Assembly: GCF_016427565.1 (NCBI RefSeq)
Contig: NZ_JAELXT010000005.1
Coordinates: 62,001-126,000, forward strand
From: Microvirga splendida
Lineage (GTDB): Bacteria; Pseudomonadota; Alphaproteobacteria; Rhizobiales; Beijerinckiaceae
DNA length: 64,000 nt
Direction of reading: 5' to 3'
Of this stretch, positions 34,443 through 43,587 are shown one piece after another. The notes under the pieces were generated by a model. That model was not told where the DNA came from, made no database searches, and worked only from the letters and a program-made list of their open reading frames with translations. The translations under genes and the position numbers were made by a program. Positions within the stretch are counted from its first letter, which is position 1. Each line of letters opens with the position of its first letter.

Positions 34443-35452
34443 GATGCGTCCGCTCCGTCCATGGTGACGACGATCTTGCCAAGAGCCTTGCGCGCGCTCA
34501 AGGCCGCGATGGCCTCGCCGGCGCGGGCCAGGGGCACGCGCTCGGAGATCACCGGCCTGATTTTCCCGCCTGCGTAGAGATCAAGAAGCTCCTGGAGGTT
34601 CGTCGCGTTGGCCTTCGGGTCGCGTCTGGCGAAGGCGCCCCAGAACACGCCGACGATTTGGCAGGATTTCAGCAGCGGCAGGTTGAGGGGAAGCTTCGGG
34701 ATCCCGGCCGGAAAGCCGACGACGAGGAAGCGCCCTTCCCAGGCGATGGCGCGCAGGGCCGCTTCGGAATAATCACCGCCGACGGGGTCATAGATCACCT
34801 CGGCGCCCTCTGGGCCGCACACGCTCTTGAACTGCTCTGCCAGAGCCTTGAGGCCGTCCTTGTCGAAGGGGCCGGACGCATAGACGATGCTCTCATCGGC
34901 ACCGTGCTTTCTCGCAAGCGCCGCTTTCTCATCCGAGGAGACGGCGGCGATCACCCTGGCCCCCATCGCCTTGCCGAGTTCCACGGCCGCGAGCCCCACG
35001 CCTCCCGCCGCGCCCAGCACCAGCAGGGTCTCGCCTGCTTTCAGCCCGGCCCGGTCCTTGAGGGCATGGTAGGAAGTGCCATAGGTCATGACGAAGGCGG
35101 CCGCGTCGTCGAAGGGCATGGGGTCCGGCATCGGGATGCAGCGGTCCGCCGGGAGGGCCAGCTTCTCGGCCATGCCGCCCCAGCCGCAGGAGCCGATCAC
35201 CCGGTCGCCGGCTTTCAGGAAGGACACGCCTTCGCCCACCGCCTCGACGATGCCGGAGACCTCGCTGCCCGGCGCGAAGGGGCGCTCGGGCTTGAACTGA
35301 TAGCGGTCTTCGATGATCAGCGCGTCGGGATAGTTCACCCCGCAGGCCTTGACGGCCAGCAGGATTTCGCCCGGCTTCAGGCTGGGCTCGGCCACGGATT
35401 CCAGCACGAGCGTCTCGGGTCCGCCCGGCTGTTTGCTGAGTAGGGCCAGCAT
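34439..35452 (-). CDS. NADPH:quinone oxidoreductase-like MDR-family protein
   Basis: This 337-residue medium-chain reductase lacks the structural zinc and belongs to the quinone-oxidoreductase group. Landmarks are GVNYPDALIIEDRYQFKPE at about residue 38, PGSEVSGIVEAVGEGV, and the NADPH-binding LGAAGGVGLAAVELGKAMGA near 150. As first gene of the leftward fatty-acid operon it may act as an enoyl-CoA or quinone reductase, but the substrate is not visible. It has been retained next to CoA ligase and acyl-CoA dehydrogenase genes, which supports a lipid-related role. Confidence 0.88.
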   Translation of the reverse strand: MLALLSKQPGGPETLVLESVAEPSLKPGEILLAVKACGVNYPDALIIEDRYQFKPERPFAPGSEVSGIVEAVGEGVSFLKAGDRVIGSCGWGGMAEKLALPADRCIPMPDPMPFDDAAAFVMTYGTSYHALKDRAGLKAGETLLVLGAAGGVGLAAVELGKAMGARVIAAVSSDEKAALARKHGADESIVYASGPFDKDGLKALAEQFKSVCGPEGAEVIYDPVGGDYSEAALRAIAWEGRFLVVGFPAGIPKLPLNLPLLKSCQIVGVFWGAFARRDPKANATNLQELLDLYAGGKIRPVISERVPLARAGEAIAALSARKALGKIVVTMDGADAS

Positions 35453-35587
35453 CCTTCGCTTCCTCCCCGGAAAGCGCCTAATATTTATTGGAGGTAGGGT
35501 ATCTCTGCCGTTTCCAGATGCAAGCCGATTTTTCGAAAAACTTTAGCGGCGTGAATTTTCCTCATATTTTCAAAAGGATTTGGGCTA

Positions 35588-35610
35588 GACAAAAACATAC
35601 CGCTTTTGTC
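35588..35610. promoter_or_regulatory. Inverted repeat in the divergent fatty-acid promoter region
   Basis: GACAAAA at 35588-35594 and TTTTGTC at 35604-35610 form a perfect 7-9-7 inverted repeat in the AT-rich 262-base gap between the leftward and rightward catabolic operons. It could bind a regulator acting on both, for example the double-TetR protein. No binding data exist. Confidence 0.4.
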
Positions 35611-35714
35611 ATTAATAACGCCAGATAACGTTAAGGAGCGCTCGCCGCCGCCGGCGTCGGGTCGCTTGGAATGAAGGGCTGCAACGGCCCCAGCGATCCA
35701 GGGAGGATCCCAAG

Positions 35715-36917
35715 ATGCGTGAAGCTGTCATCGTTTCCACGGCCCGCACCCCCATCGGAAAGGCCTATCGCGGCGCCTTCAATGACACCCAGGCTCAGGC
35801 GCTGGGCGGCCATGCCATCGCCGAGGCGGTGAAGCGCGCCGGGATCGATCCGGGCGAGATCGGTGATGTCGTCATAGGGGCAGCGCTGCAGCAGGGCTCG
35901 ACCGGGTCGAATATTGCCCGTCAGGCCGCCCTGCGCGCGGGCCTGCCGACCGGCGTTGCCGGCATGAGCATGGACCGGCAATGCGCCTCCGGCCTCATGG
36001 CCATCGCCACGGCGGCAAAAGAGATCGTCGTCGACGGGATCGGCATTGCGGTGGGCGGCGGCCTCGAGTCGATTTCCCTCGTCCAGAACGAGCATGCGAA
36101 TCGCTACCGCGCCAAGGATCCCGCCCTCGTGGAGACGGTTCCGGCGCTTTACATGACCATGCTCGAGACGGCCGAGACCGTGGCCGACCGCTACGGCATC
36201 TCCCGCGAAGCGCAGGACGAATACGCCCTGCAATCGCAGCAGCGCACCGCTCAGGCGCAGGCCGAAGGGCGCTTTGCCACCGAGATCGTTCCCATGACGA
36301 CCAGCATGGTCGTGGTCGACAAGTCCACAGGTGCCACCTCCCATCGGGAGATCACGCTCTCGCAGGACGAGGGCAACCGCCCGCAGACGCGGCTTGAGGA
36401 CCTGCAGGCGCTGAACCCGGTGTTCAAGGACGGGCTGCGCGTGAAGGAAGGGCGCTTCATCACGGCGGGCAACGCCTCGCAACTGTCGGACGGCGCTTCG
36501 GCGGCCGTCCTGATGGAGGCGAAAGAGGCGGAGCGGCGCGGCCTGCAGCCGCTCGGCGCCTATCGCGGCATGGCGGTGGCCGGGTGCGATCCGGACGAGA
36601 TGGGCATCGGTCCGGTTTTCGCGGTGCCGAAACTGCTCAAGCAGCATGGCCTGACGGTGGACGACATCGACATCTGGGAACTGAACGAGGCCTTCGCCTG
36701 CCAGGTGCTCTATTGCCGCGACCGGCTCGGCATTCCCAACGAGAAGCTCAACGTGAGCGGCGGCGCCATCTCCATCGGCCATCCCTATGGCATGTCGGGC
36801 GCGCGCATGACCGGGCACCTCCTCATCGAGGGCAAGCGCCGCGGCGCGAAGTACGGCGTCGTCACCATGTGCGTGGGCGGCGGCATGGGGGCTGCCGGTC
36901 TCTTCGAGATCTACTAA
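35715..36917 (+). CDS. Acetyl-CoA C-acyltransferase (thiolase)
   Basis: This 400-residue thiolase cleaves 3-oxoacyl-CoA to acetyl-CoA and a shortened acyl-CoA. The nucleophilic Cys is in [15 protein letters not shown] near residue 90, the catalytic His in [17 protein letters not shown] near 355 and the second Cys in [13 protein letters not shown] near 385. AGGGAGGAT precedes the ATG. It is first in a rightward operon with the FadJ-type enzyme, and together they complete beta-oxidation after the acyl-CoA dehydrogenases of the divergent operon. It is the PimB-like position of this cluster. Confidence 0.95.
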   Translation: MREAVIVSTARTPIGKAYRGAFNDTQAQALGGHAIAEAVKRAGIDPGEIGDVVIGAALQQGSTGSNIARQAALRAGLPTGVAGMSMDRQCASGLMAIATAAKEIVVDGIGIAVGGGLESISLVQNEHANRYRAKDPALVETVPALYMTMLETAETVADRYGISREAQDEYALQSQQRTAQAQAEGRFATEIVPMTTSMVVVDKSTGATSHREITLSQDEGNRPQTRLEDLQALNPVFKDGLRVKEGRFITAGNASQLSDGASAAVLMEAKEAERRGLQPLGAYRGMAVAGCDPDEMGIGPVFAVPKLLKQHGLTVDDIDIWELNEAFACQVLYCRDRLGIPNEKLNVSGGAISIGHPYGMSGARMTGHLLIEGKRRGAKYGVVTMCVGGGMGAAGLFEIY

Positions 36918-36963
36918 GACACGTCTTCAAGACAAACGCACCGAATCAGGGGAGGAGAGCAGC

Positions 36964-39069
36964 ATGAGCAGCGCGGCCGAGACGAGTTCCGCAACCCGCA
37001 TCAATCCCGTCGTCGAACTGAGACGCGATGGCGAGATCGCCGTGCTCGCCGTCAACTCGCCTCCCGTAAACGCGCTCTCCGCACAGGTGCGCGAAGGCAT
37101 CGTGGAAGGCATCCGGCAAGCCGGAGCGGATGCGAGCGTCAAGGCCGTGGTGCTCCATTGCGAGGGCCGCACCTTCTTCGCCGGTGCCGACATCAGCGAG
37201 TTCGGCAAGCCGCCGAAGCAGCCGATGCTGCCCGAGGTGGTGGACTTCATCGAAGCCTCTACAAAGCCGGTGGTCGCCGCCCTCCACGGTACGGCGCTCG
37301 GCGGCGGACTGGAGACGGCGCTCGCCTGCCATTACCGCGTGGCGGTGCCTTCAGCGAAATGCGGCTTTCCGGAAGTGAAGCTCGGATTGCTGCCAGGCGC
37401 CGGTGGCACGCAGCGCCTGCCGCGTCTCGTGGGCCCGGAGCGTGCCATGGAGATGGTCACGTCCGGCAGCCCGATCTCGGCGAAGGCCGCCAAGGAGATG
37501 GGCATCGTCGACGAACTCGTGGATGAGAGCGACCTGCTCGCCAGCGCCATCGCCTTTGCGCGCAAAGTGGTTGCCGAAAATCGGCCCCTGAAGAGGGTGC
37601 GCGACCTCGACGACAAGATCGCGGCAGCCCGCGGCAAGCCCGAAATCTTCGAGGCTTTCCGCAAGGCGAATGCCCGCAAGTTCCGGGGCTTCCAGGCGCC
37701 GGAATACAACATCCGCTGCATCGAGGCGGCCGTGAATCGGCCCTTCGACGAGGGCATCAAGCTGGAGCGCCAGCTCTTTCAGGAACTGGTGAGCGGCGAG
37801 CAATCGGCGGCCCAGCGTCACGTGTTCTTCGCCGAGCGCCAGGTCTGGAAGATTCCGGATATCTCCGACGACACGCCGACCCTGCCGGTGAAGAAGGTCG
37901 GCGTGATCGGTGCCGGCACCATGGGCGGCGGCATCTCGATGAACTTCGCCAATGCGGGGCTGCCCGTGACCATCGTCGAGGCCAAGCCTGAAGCCCTGGA
38001 GCGGGGTCTCGGCGTCATTCGCCGCAACTATGAGAGTACGGCCAAGAAGGGCCGCATGAGCATGGACGACGTGGAGCGCCGCATGGGGCTCCTCACCGGC
38101 AGCCTCAAGCTGGAGGATCTCGCCGATTGCGACCTCATCATCGAGGCCGTGTTCGAGAACATGGCGATCAAGAAGGAGATCTTCTCCAAGCTCGATGCCA
38201 TCGCCAAGCCCGGGGCGATTCTCGCCAGCAACACGTCCTATCTCAACGTGAACGAAATCGCCGCGATGACGAAGCGGCCGGAACACGTGCTCGGCATGCA
38301 CTTCTTCTCGCCGGCCAACATCATGCGGCTGCTGGAGGTGGTGCGCGGCGAGAAGACCGACAAGCGGGTGGTCGCCACCGCCATGCAGCTCGGCCGACAG
38401 ATCGGCAAGATCGCCGTGCTGGTGGGCGTGTGCCACGGCTTCGTCGGCAACCGCATGCTCGAGCCGCGCCAGCGCGAGGCCAACCGCCTGATTCTTGAAG
38501 GCGCGATGCCGTGGGATGTGGACCGGGTGCTCTACGAGTTCGGCTTCCCCATGGGCCCCTTCGCCATGGCGGACCTTGCCGGCCTCGACATCGGCTGGTC
38601 GCGCGAGACCTCGAAGGGCGAGACCGCGCGCGAGATCCTGTGCGAGCAGGATCGCCGTGGTCAGAAGACTGGCGCGGGCTTCTACGATTACGACGAGAAC
38701 CGCAACGCCAAGCCGTCGAAGCTGGTGGAGCAGATCATCCTCGATCTCTCGGCCAGGAAGGGCATCACGCGCCGGGAGATTTCCGATCAGGAAATCCTGG
38801 AGCGCTGCGTCTACACGATGATCAACGAGGGCGCGAAGATCCTGGAGGAGGGCATCGCCATCCGGTCCTCCGACATCGATATCGTGTGGATCAACGGCTA
38901 TGGCTGGCCAGTCTATCGCGGCGGCCCGATGTTCTACGGCGAGCAGGTAGGCTTGGGCAAAGTGCTCGACCGGCTGCGCGCCTATGAGGCGCAATACGGA
39001 GCGGACTTCAAGCCGGCTGCGTTGCTCGAGCGCCTCGTTGCCGAGGGCAAGGGCTTTCGCGATCTCTGA
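36964..39069 (+). CDS. fadJ: Bifunctional enoyl-CoA hydratase / 3-hydroxyacyl-CoA dehydrogenase
   Basis: This 701-residue protein joins a crotonase domain (about 15-200, with ADISEFGKPP and EVKLGLLPGAGGTQRLPRL) to an NAD-binding domain starting VGVIGAGTMGGGISMNFAN near residue 315 and a C-terminal 3-hydroxyacyl-CoA dehydrogenase domain with GMHFFSPANIMRLLEVVRG near 445. It hydrates 2-enoyl-CoA and oxidises the 3-hydroxyacyl product. GGAGGAG precedes the ATG. The layout is like FadJ/PFE/PimF-type enzymes, with no separate thiolase domain; the thiolase is the gene before it. Confidence 0.94.
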   Translation: MSSAAETSSATRINPVVELRRDGEIAVLAVNSPPVNALSAQVREGIVEGIRQAGADASVKAVVLHCEGRTFFAGADISEFGKPPKQPMLPEVVDFIEASTKPVVAALHGTALGGGLETALACHYRVAVPSAKCGFPEVKLGLLPGAGGTQRLPRLVGPERAMEMVTSGSPISAKAAKEMGIVDELVDESDLLASAIAFARKVVAENRPLKRVRDLDDKIAAARGKPEIFEAFRKANARKFRGFQAPEYNIRCIEAAVNRPFDEGIKLERQLFQELVSGEQSAAQRHVFFAERQVWKIPDISDDTPTLPVKKVGVIGAGTMGGGISMNFANAGLPVTIVEAKPEALERGLGVIRRNYESTAKKGRMSMDDVERRMGLLTGSLKLEDLADCDLIIEAVFENMAIKKEIFSKLDAIAKPGAILASNTSYLNVNEIAAMTKRPEHVLGMHFFSPANIMRLLEVVRGEKTDKRVVATAMQLGRQIGKIAVLVGVCHGFVGNRMLEPRQREANRLILEGAMPWDVDRVLYEFGFPMGPFAMADLAGLDIGWSRETSKGETAREILCEQDRRGQKTGAGFYDYDENRNAKPSKLVEQIILDLSARKGITRREISDQEILERCVYTMINEGAKILEEGIAIRSSDIDIVWINGYGWPVYRGGPMFYGEQVGLGKVLDRLRAYEAQYGADFKPAALLERLVAEGKGFRDL

Positions 39070-39087
39070 ACGAGGGTCGCTCCTGAC

Positions 39088-40086
39088 ATGAACGACACGG
39101 CTCCCGAACCGCGGCGTCAGACGCTGCTTGCACCGCTGGCCGGCGCGCGCCCGAGCGCGCCGGACTGGTTCAGGCAGGCTCTCGCCCATGCGCCGGAGCG
39201 GGGCTTCACCGAGGCGGCAGGCGTCAGGATCGAAACGCTCACCTGGGGCGAGCGCGGCAGGCCCGGTCTCCTGCTCCTGCACGGCAACGGGGCCCATGCC
39301 GATTGGTGGAGCTTCATCGCGCCGTTCTTCTCAAGCGCGTATCGCTGCACGGCCCTCTCCTGGTCGGGCATGGGCGGGTCGGACCGACGGGAGCGCTATT
39401 CCTTCGATATCTTCGTCCAGGAGGCGATGACGGTTGCCGGTGCCACCGGCTTGTTCGACAGCGAGATCAAGCCCGTTTTCATCGGCCACTCCTTCGGGGG
39501 CTTTCCCATCATCGAGGCCGCCGCGCGGCACGGGGAGCGCCTGGGCGGCGGGATCATCATCGATACGCCGATCTTCTCCCCCGAGCGTCGCAAGGAGCGC
39601 AAGGAGAAGGGGGCCGCCTGGGAGATGCGCCCCCACAAGATCTACTCGACCCTCGAGGATGCCCTTCAGCGCTTCCGGCTCGTGCCTGCGCAACCGTGCG
39701 AGAATCTGTTCATCGGGGATTTCATTGCCCGGACGTCGCTGACCCAGGTCGAGACGCCGGAAGGGTCCGGCTGGACATGGCGTTTCGATCCATATCTGTG
39801 GCGCGACTACGAATGGGAGGATCCGGCTCCGGCCCTGGCGGCTCCCAAATGTCCGCTCGCGGTTCTGCTGGGCGCCCGCTCGACACTGATGCAGGAGGCA
39901 GACATCGCGCGCATGCGGACCATTCTGCCGCCCGGCACCCCGGTGATCGACATCCCCGAAGCCTACCACCATGTGCCGATCGATCAGCCTCTCGCGCTAG
40001 TCGCGGCGCTGCGCGCCGTGCTGGCCGGCTGGGCCTCGGCTTCCGCCTCCGGCGAGAACACCCCGACGAACAGGGGTCGGGCATAG
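39088..40086 (+). CDS. Alpha/beta hydrolase
   Basis: This 332-residue hydrolase has the oxyanion loop LLHGNGAHADWWSF near residue 68, nucleophile elbow GHSFGGFP near 130 and a likely catalytic His in EAYHHVPIDQP near 297. It is probably a carboxylesterase, thioesterase or haloalkane dehalogenase-like enzyme releasing an acid for the pathway. Its last 34 codons overlap, on the opposite strand, the end of the double-TetR regulator gene by 103 bases; those residues are Ser/Ala-rich and beyond the fold. The ribosome site is weak. Confidence 0.87.
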   Translation: MNDTAPEPRRQTLLAPLAGARPSAPDWFRQALAHAPERGFTEAAGVRIETLTWGERGRPGLLLLHGNGAHADWWSFIAPFFSSAYRCTALSWSGMGGSDRRERYSFDIFVQEAMTVAGATGLFDSEIKPVFIGHSFGGFPIIEAAARHGERLGGGIIIDTPIFSPERRKERKEKGAAWEMRPHKIYSTLEDALQRFRLVPAQPCENLFIGDFIARTSLTQVETPEGSGWTWRFDPYLWRDYEWEDPAPALAAPKCPLAVLLGARSTLMQEADIARMRTILPPGTPVIDIPEAYHHVPIDQPLALVAALRAVLAGWASASASGENTPTNRGRA

Positions 40087-41276
40087 ATATCCGCCGCCGT
40101 CTCCCGCGTGACGCCTGAAATCCAGCGCTCGAGCTCCGCCGCCGCATTGATGGCGCTGTCGACCACGTGGGCCGCCACGAAAGGATCGAGCGGGCGGATC
40201 GAGCCGTCCACCATGCCGTCCACCACGAAGCTGCCGAAGCGCTGGGCCAGCCGGTCCATGGTGCGCTTCGTCTGGCCCCTCAGGCCTTCCGGCAGGGCGC
40301 TGAAGGCGGAGATGCGCAGCAGCGGGCCCTGATCGGAGATCTGGTAGCGGATCAGCTCGTTCGTTGCGGTGCAAAGACGATCCCAGCCCGTGTCCCCATC
40401 CGCTTCCGCCGCCTGCTGGACCTGCCGCACCACCGCGAAGGTGCGCTCGAAGCAGGCCGTCACGAGATCGTCCTTGTTGTCGTTGTGATGGTAGAACGAG
40501 CCCTTGGTCACGTTCAGCCGGGCCGAGATCTTCTCCACGGAAGCCCCGCGGTAGCCCTGCTCGTTGATCAGGATGGTGGCCGAACGCAGGAAGGCCTCGG
40601 GCGAAACCTCCTCGGCCGAGGGCCAGGTCATCTGCGGCAGCACCGTAGGGTGCCATGCCGATTGCGGCGTGGCGAGCCCGTGGATCAGGATATCGCTGAT
40701 TCTGTCGGCAACGCGCCGGTAATCCTGAGGCTCGTAATGGTCGATCCAGTGCCGGACACCGTGCATGACGGAGATCAGCAGGTGGGCCCGCGCATTCTTC
40801 TCGGCGCGGCTTAAGGGCGGCGCGCCCTCGAGATCGTACAGGCTGCGCAGGTGTCGGAACAACTGGTTGTAGGTGTCGAACACCAGCTCCATGTGCGGGC
40901 TGGTCAGGGACCGCATGTCGCTGAAGCTCATGAGCGGCGGCCGATCTCCCGAGGCGCTTTCCGCGAGCCTCTCGCAATAGAGCTGCAGGATCGACCGCAG
41001 GCGCTCCTCCGGCGTCTTCCGTTGCAGGGCGGTGGCGATGAGTGCATCCAGCGCTTCGATGGAGCGCAGGAGGCAGGCCGTCGCCAGTTCCTCCTTCTTG
41101 CGGTAATAATAGGTGACGCTGTTGGTGATCAGTCCGACGCTCTGGGCCACATCGGCCAAGGTCGTCCCCTTCAATCCCTTTTGGTTGAAGAGCTGGACGG
41201 CCCCATCGAGGATGGCCTGTCGCTTCTGCTCGTACCGCTTGGTCTGGCGCGGAAGAGCGTTGGAGGTCGGCGTCAT
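39984..41276 (-). CDS. Tandem double TetR-family transcriptional regulator
   Basis: This 430-residue protein contains two TetR units in one chain. The first HTH is at about residues 18-65 (AILDGAVQLFNQKGLKGTTL, then GLITNSVTYYYRKKEELATA); the second is at about 232-280 (FLRSATILINEQGYRGASVEK, then LNVTKGSFYHHNDNKDDLV). Each HTH is followed by a helical ligand domain. One polypeptide could thus act as a pseudo-dimer or bridge two half-sites. It lies divergent from the Liv-type transporter and convergent with the hydrolase gene, whose 3' end it overlaps by 103 bases. Regulation of the fatty-acid cluster is inferred. Confidence 0.9.
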   Translation of the reverse strand: MTPTSNALPRQTKRYEQKRQAILDGAVQLFNQKGLKGTTLADVAQSVGLITNSVTYYYRKKEELATACLLRSIEALDALIATALQRKTPEERLRSILQLYCERLAESASGDRPPLMSFSDMRSLTSPHMELVFDTYNQLFRHLRSLYDLEGAPPLSRAEKNARAHLLISVMHGVRHWIDHYEPQDYRRVADRISDILIHGLATPQSAWHPTVLPQMTWPSAEEVSPEAFLRSATILINEQGYRGASVEKISARLNVTKGSFYHHNDNKDDLVTACFERTFAVVRQVQQAAEADGDTGWDRLCTATNELIRYQISDQGPLLRISAFSALPEGLRGQTKRTMDRLAQRFGSFVVDGMVDGSIRPLDPFVAAHVVDSAINAAAELERWISGVTRETAADIYARPLFVGVFSPEAEAEAQPASTARSAATSARG

Positions 41277-41707
41277 GGCAGTTTCGTGGCTCCTGGCCCG
41301 AGGGCAGGCTCAAGGCCGCCCGTGGTTGAGCTCCTAACACGAATTGGTGACCGGAGCGATGCCGCGCGTGCAACACTCCGACTGTACCGGTTATTCTAAG
41401 AGGGTGTCGAGACCGAATTCGGGACTGCCGGAAATCGGTGCAATTCTGCTTCCATGATCCGTTGACGAGGCCATGGTCTCGTGTCAGTCTCCTTCCAGAC
41501 ACAGGACAGGGCCAATGAAGCTCTGCCGGCGATACGACCCTGAAAAGGACCGTACCGTTCATTCGAGAGGAAACGATCCGAGGAGCCCGGTTCGTCCGGT
41601 TTGAGGGTCCGGTGCCGCAAGTCACAGGTCCTCCGTTCCTGCCCCAGCCAGGCGGGAAATCGCGGTCGAGCACGGGAGCCCGGAGCCCAGGAGGAGGACG
41701 CGGCTCC
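41277..41707. other. Divergent promoter region of the double-TetR and liv genes
   Basis: No gene was supported in this 431-base gap. It must contain the promoters for the leftward regulator and the rightward transporter. The only short symmetry noted is the 10-base palindrome CCGAATTCGG at 41413-41422. No convincing -35/-10 pair was recognised. Confidence 0.5.
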
Positions 41708-42574
41708 TTGAATATCTTTTTTCAGCAGGTTCTGAACGGGCTGACGCTCGGGAGCGTGTATGCCCTTGTGGCCCTCGGCCTGACGCTCGTCTACGGGATC
41801 CTCCATATCCCTAACTTCGCCCACGGCGCCCTGTACATGGTGGGCGCCTACATGGCCTTTTACCTCGTCGGCTCGCTGGGTGCGAACTACTGGGTCGCCA
41901 TGGCCGGAGCGGCGCTCGTCGTGGCCCTTCTCGCGGTTCTGTCGGACCGCTTCATCTTCCATCGCCTGCGCAACGCGCCGCCACTGCATGACATGATCGC
42001 GGCGATCGGCCTTCTCCTGTTTCTGGAGGCGGGCATTCAGGCGATCTGGGGTGCGGAGTTCCACCGTCTCGCACCGCCTTATCCGCAGATTGTGCGCCTC
42101 TTTGATCTCGTCGCCCCCGCGCAGCGCCTGATCATCATCGCGGCGGCGTTCGGGCTGATGTTCGTGCTCCATCTCTTCCTGACCCGCACGCTCACCGGCT
42201 CCACGATCATCGCCATGGCGCAGAACCGTGAGGGAGCCTCTCTCGTCGGCATCGATGCCACGAAGGTGTCGGTCATCACCTTCGCGATCTCCGGCGCACT
42301 CGCGGCTGTGGCCGCGACACTCTTTGCGCCCATCAACCTGATCTATCCGTCCATGGGACACCTCGTGATCATGAAAGCCTTCGTGATCATCATCCTGGGC
42401 GGCATGGGCAGCATCCCGGGCGCCATCGTGGGTGGGTTGGTGATAGGGTTCGCCGAAAGTTTCGGGGCTTTCTACGTCTCCACGAACTACAAGGACATCA
42501 TCGCCTTCGCGCTGCTCGTCCTGATCCTGTCATTCCGGCCCCAGGGCCTCTTTCCCAGCGGAGCCCGGGCATGA
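41708..42574 (+). CDS. livH: LivH-type ABC transporter permease
   Basis: This 288-residue inner-membrane permease of the branched-chain amino acid/HAAT importer family has the segments NGLTLGSVYALVALGLTLVYGIL and PNFAHGALYMVGAYMAF at the N-terminus and the conserved LGGMGSIPGAIVGGLVIGFAESFG loop near the C-terminus. The TTG at 41708 has a strong AGGAGGAGG about nine bases upstream; longer frames read into a Pro/Gly-rich, non-family stretch. It overlaps the LivM gene by four bases. The substrate need not be an amino acid, since neighbours handle CoA esters. Confidence 0.9.
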   Translation: MNIFFQQVLNGLTLGSVYALVALGLTLVYGILHIPNFAHGALYMVGAYMAFYLVGSLGANYWVAMAGAALVVALLAVLSDRFIFHRLRNAPPLHDMIAAIGLLLFLEAGIQAIWGAEFHRLAPPYPQIVRLFDLVAPAQRLIIIAAAFGLMFVLHLFLTRTLTGSTIIAMAQNREGASLVGIDATKVSVITFAISGALAAVAATLFAPINLIYPSMGHLVIMKAFVIIILGGMGSIPGAIVGGLVIGFAESFGAFYVSTNYKDIIAFALLVLILSFRPQGLFPSGARA

Positions 42575-43587
42575 TGTCGAAGACCTGGCAAAAGCCTCTT
42601 CTCGCCGTCCTGCTGGTGTTGGCCATCGTCTTCCCGATGCTCGCCGCGAACGACTACTACATCTACGTGATGTCGCTCGCCTACATCATGGCGATCGCCG
42701 CGGTGGGCCTCAACCTCATCCTGGGCTATACGGGCCAGCTCAACCTGGCCCATGCGGGCTTCATGGCCATTGGCGCCTACACGGTTGGCATCCTCACCGT
42801 CGATTATGGCGTGCCCTATTGGGTCGCCTTCGTGGTCGCCGGAGCCTTGAGCGCCATCATCGGATTCTTCGCCGGTCTGCTCTCGCTGCGGCTGAAAGGG
42901 CACTTCTTCTCGATCTTCACCCTCTGCGTCGGCTTCATGATCTATCTCATCATCGAGAAGTGGGATGCCTTGACGCATGGAACAGTTGGCATCATCGACA
43001 TTCCGGCCCCCACGGGCGTCGGACCGATCCGCTTCGACAACACCTGGGCGCAGTACTACCTCGTGCTGTTCTTCCTGGTGGTGAGCCTCTGGCTCATGAG
43101 CCGGATCGTGAATTCGCTGCTCGGACGCGCCTTCATCGCCATCCGCAACGGTGAGGATCTTGCCGAGACGCTTGGCATCAACCTGATGCGCACCAAGGTT
43201 CTCGCCTTCGTGCTCTCCACGTTCTACGCCGGCATGGCCGGTGCGCTTTATGCCGGCTTCGTGCGCTTCATCGGTCCAGCCATGGCGCTGGAGAGCCACA
43301 CCTTCGACATGATCGCCTTCATCCTCGTCGGTGGCATCGGCACCCTGTTCGGGCCGCTGCTCGGGGCCATTCTGCTCACCTGGCTCACCCAGTCCCTGCA
43401 GTTCTTGCAGGATTTCCGGATGATCGTGTTCGGTCCCCTCCTGATTCTCCTCGTCATGTTCTTTCCGCAGGGCCTGATCGGCTACTGGCGCGAGAGGCAG
43501 GCACGTCGGGCTGCGGCCTCCGTGCAGGACCGGCGCCTCCAGCGTTCCGTGGTGGGCCCGCAGCAGGAGGTCGGCACCAATGCTTGA
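42571..43587 (+). CDS. livM: LivM-type ABC transporter permease
   Basis: This 338-residue permease has about ten membrane helices. The family segments AAVGLNLILGYTGQLNLAHAGFMAIGAYT (within residues 45-75) and GGIGTLFGPLLGAILL near residue 265 are clear, with the EAA-like cytoplasmic loop RNGEDLAETLGINL near 190. It forms a heterodimer with LivH in the inner membrane. Its start overlaps the livH stop and its stop overlaps the ATPase start by eight bases, so the genes are tightly coupled. Confidence 0.95.
   Translation: MMSKTWQKPLLAVLLVLAIVFPMLAANDYYIYVMSLAYIMAIAAVGLNLILGYTGQLNLAHAGFMAIGAYTVGILTVDYGVPYWVAFVVAGALSAIIGFFAGLLSLRLKGHFFSIFTLCVGFMIYLIIEKWDALTHGTVGIIDIPAPTGVGPIRFDNTWAQYYLVLFFLVVSLWLMSRIVNSLLGRAFIAIRNGEDLAETLGINLMRTKVLAFVLSTFYAGMAGALYAGFVRFIGPAMALESHTFDMIAFILVGGIGTLFGPLLGAILLTWLTQSLQFLQDFRMIVFGPLLILLVMFFPQGLIGYWRERQARRAAASVQDRRLQRSVVGPQQEVGTNA

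Noticed and set aside
37351..39297. A 648-residue leftward frame antisense to fadJ
   Set aside because: It is rich in His, Arg, Leu and Gly as expected of an antisense shadow, and lacks a ribosome site.
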